Both the position numbers and the translations under genes were made by a program. A DNA stretch of 64,000 nt from Amycolatopsis sacchari (GTDB taxonomy: Bacteria > Actinomycetota > Actinomycetes > Mycobacteriales > Pseudonocardiaceae). The stretch lies in NCBI RefSeq assembly GCF_900114035.1, contig NZ_FORP01000001.1, positions 496,001 to 560,000 on the forward strand, in the 5' to 3' direction. The notes under the pieces were generated by a model that saw only the letters and a program-made list of their open reading frames with translations, made no database searches and was not told where the DNA came from. Positions 62,948 to 64,000 of this stretch are shown piece by piece (the first letter of the stretch is position 1; each line of letters starts with the position of its first letter).

Positions 62948-64000
62948 ATGAGCACCGAACCCACTGTGTCCGTCGCGGCCTACCTCGCCGCGCGGCTGCG
63001 CCAGCTCGGGGTCGAGCACCTGTTCGGCCTGCCGGGCGACTTCAACCTGGCCCTCCTCGACGCACTGCTCGACGGCACCGGCCTGACGTGGGTCGGCAGC
63101 ACCAACGAGCTCAACGCCGCCTACGCCGCCGACGGCTACGCCCGCGTGCGCGGCTTCGGCGCCCTCGTCACCACCTACGGCGTGGGCGAACTGTCCGCCA
63201 TCAACGGCGTCGCGGGTTCCTTCGCCGAGTCCGTGCCCCTCGTGCAGATCACCGGCGCCCCGGCCACGACCGCCGCCCGCGCCGGGTCGCTGACGCACCA
63301 CACCCTCGCCGACGGCGACTTCGGCCACTTCGCCCGCGCCTACGCCGAGGTCACCGCCGCCGCGGAGGTCCTCACCGAACAGCACGCCGCCGACCAGATC
63401 GACCGCGTCCTCGCCGCCGCCCTGCGAGAGTCGAAACCCGGCTACCTGAGCGTGCCCGTGGACGTCGCGACCGCCCGCGTGTCGGCCGCCCGGCTGGAAA
63501 TCCCGTTGCGGCGCCCCGAAAGCGACTCGCAGGCGCTGGCCGCGTTCACCGCCGCACTCGGCGAGCACCTGCGTGGCGCGCAGCTCACCTTGCTGGCCGG
63601 GCACCTCGCGCGCCGCCGCGACCTCGGGCAGGTGCTGCGCCGCATCGCCGACTCCGGACTCGCCAGGGTCGCGACCCTGCTCGGCGCCAAGGGCCTGCTC
63701 GACGAGCGGCACCCCGCCTCGCTCGGGGTCTACATCGGCGGCTTCACCGCCGACGACGACGTGCGCCAGGCCGTGGAACAGGCCGAATCGCTCGTCGTCG
63801 TGGGCGCGGTGTTCAGCGACCTGGTCACCGGCATGTTCACGCACGACCTCGACCTGACCCGCGCCGTCGTGCTGGACCTGCACCAGGCGAGGGTGGGGCT
63901 CGCGGAGTTCCCCGGCGTGGAACTGGCCGACGCCGTGGCCGCGCTGGCCGACCTCGTCGACCGGGCGGGCCGCGCCCCGTTGCCCGCCCCCGCGGCGTCA
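62948..64000 (+). CDS. thiamine-diphosphate 2-keto acid decarboxylase, 3' end outside window
   Basis: The first 351 residues of a pyruvate/indolepyruvate/branched-chain keto acid decarboxylase; the frame is open to the window end. The catalytic Glu54 (NELNAAYAADGYARV) and the tandem histidines at 117-118 (LTHHTLADGDF) are those of the non-oxidative decarboxylase group. They convert 2-keto acids to aldehydes. The neighbouring Lrp regulator suggests a link to amino acid breakdown (Ehrlich-type). The C-terminal ThDP-binding domain is not in the window. Confidence 0.9.
   Translation, partial: MSTEPTVSVAAYLAARLRQLGVEHLFGLPGDFNLALLDALLDGTGLTWVGSTNELNAAYAADGYARVRGFGALVTTYGVGELSAINGVAGSFAESVPLVQITGAPATTAARAGSLTHHTLADGDFGHFARAYAEVTAAAEVLTEQHAADQIDRVLAAALRESKPGYLSVPVDVATARVSAARLEIPLRRPESDSQALAAFTAALGEHLRGAQLTLLAGHLARRRDLGQVLRRIADSGLARVATLLGAKGLLDERHPASLGVYIGGFTADDDVRQAVEQAESLVVVGAVFSDLVTGMFTHDLDLTRAVVLDLHQARVGLAEFPGVELADAVAALADLVDRAGRAPLPAPAAS

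Overview
The window is 64 kb of very GC-rich DNA with dense short-spaced operons, many GTG (and one TTG) starts and frequent ATGA/GTGA overlaps. Together with mycofactocin-type SDR dehydrogenases, LLM-class (F420/flavin) oxidoreductases, a bacterial terpene cyclase and LacI/TetR/Lrp regulators, this points to a soil actinomycete. Pseudonocardiaceae (Amycolatopsis-like) is my best guess from gene style; it is an inference, not a search result. I saw no rRNA, tRNA, CRISPR array or intact transposase.

Region 1 (1-9.4 kb and 26.0-27.2 kb) is a decay zone. It holds a PhoD-like phosphatase C-terminal half with a frameshift and a core deletion, a frameshifted SnoaL-like gene beside a TetR gene lacking its first helices, a formaldehyde dehydrogenase with a frameshift and a lost N-terminus, and a frameshifted DHA2 transporter fused to the N-terminal piece of a PhoD-like gene. 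Intact genes in between encode an MFS exporter, a sedolisin (S53) protease, a methyltransferase and a hemerythrin-like protein.

Region 2 (9.7-25.9 kb) is an intact catabolic island: a Baeyer-Villiger monooxygenase, an enolase-superfamily enzyme, an AcoR-like GAF/AAA/Fis regulator, two small MaoC-like proteins, an ADP-forming acyl-CoA synthetase, an aldehyde dehydrogenase, a GlcD-like flavoprotein, two mycofactocin-type SDRs and a sugar-type (CUT2) ABC importer. The enzymes fit alcohol to ketone to lactone/acid to acyl-CoA breakdown of an alicyclic compound, but the importer is of the kind used for sugars and cyclitols. This is the best candidate for an undescribed pathway.

Region 3 (27.2-41.8 kb) is mixed: an LLM oxidoreductase, a secreted GH3 glucosidase, a stand-alone LigD-type polymerase, a Kef-type antiporter, a terpene cyclase with a small secreted protein, a divergent prenyl diphosphate synthase followed by a two-gene ABC exporter, a two-subunit fluoride channel, and a VanY-like D,D-carboxypeptidase next to a two-component system.

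Region 4 (41.7-54.3 kb) is a complete L-rhamnose regulon: LacI repressor with visible operators, four-gene ABC importer, mutarotase, isomerase, aldolase-dehydrogenase fusion, an extra arabinose/fucose-isomerase-family protein, and rhamnulokinase. Region 5 (54.3-64 kb) has a lipoprotein, a signalling triad (receiver-PP2C phosphatase, CHASE3 kinase, Rcp1-type receiver), an LLM oxidoreductase, a P450 divergent from a TetR protein with an extra C-terminal domain across a perfect 19-bp palindrome, a methyltransferase, and an Lrp regulator divergent from a 2-keto acid decarboxylase cut by the window end.
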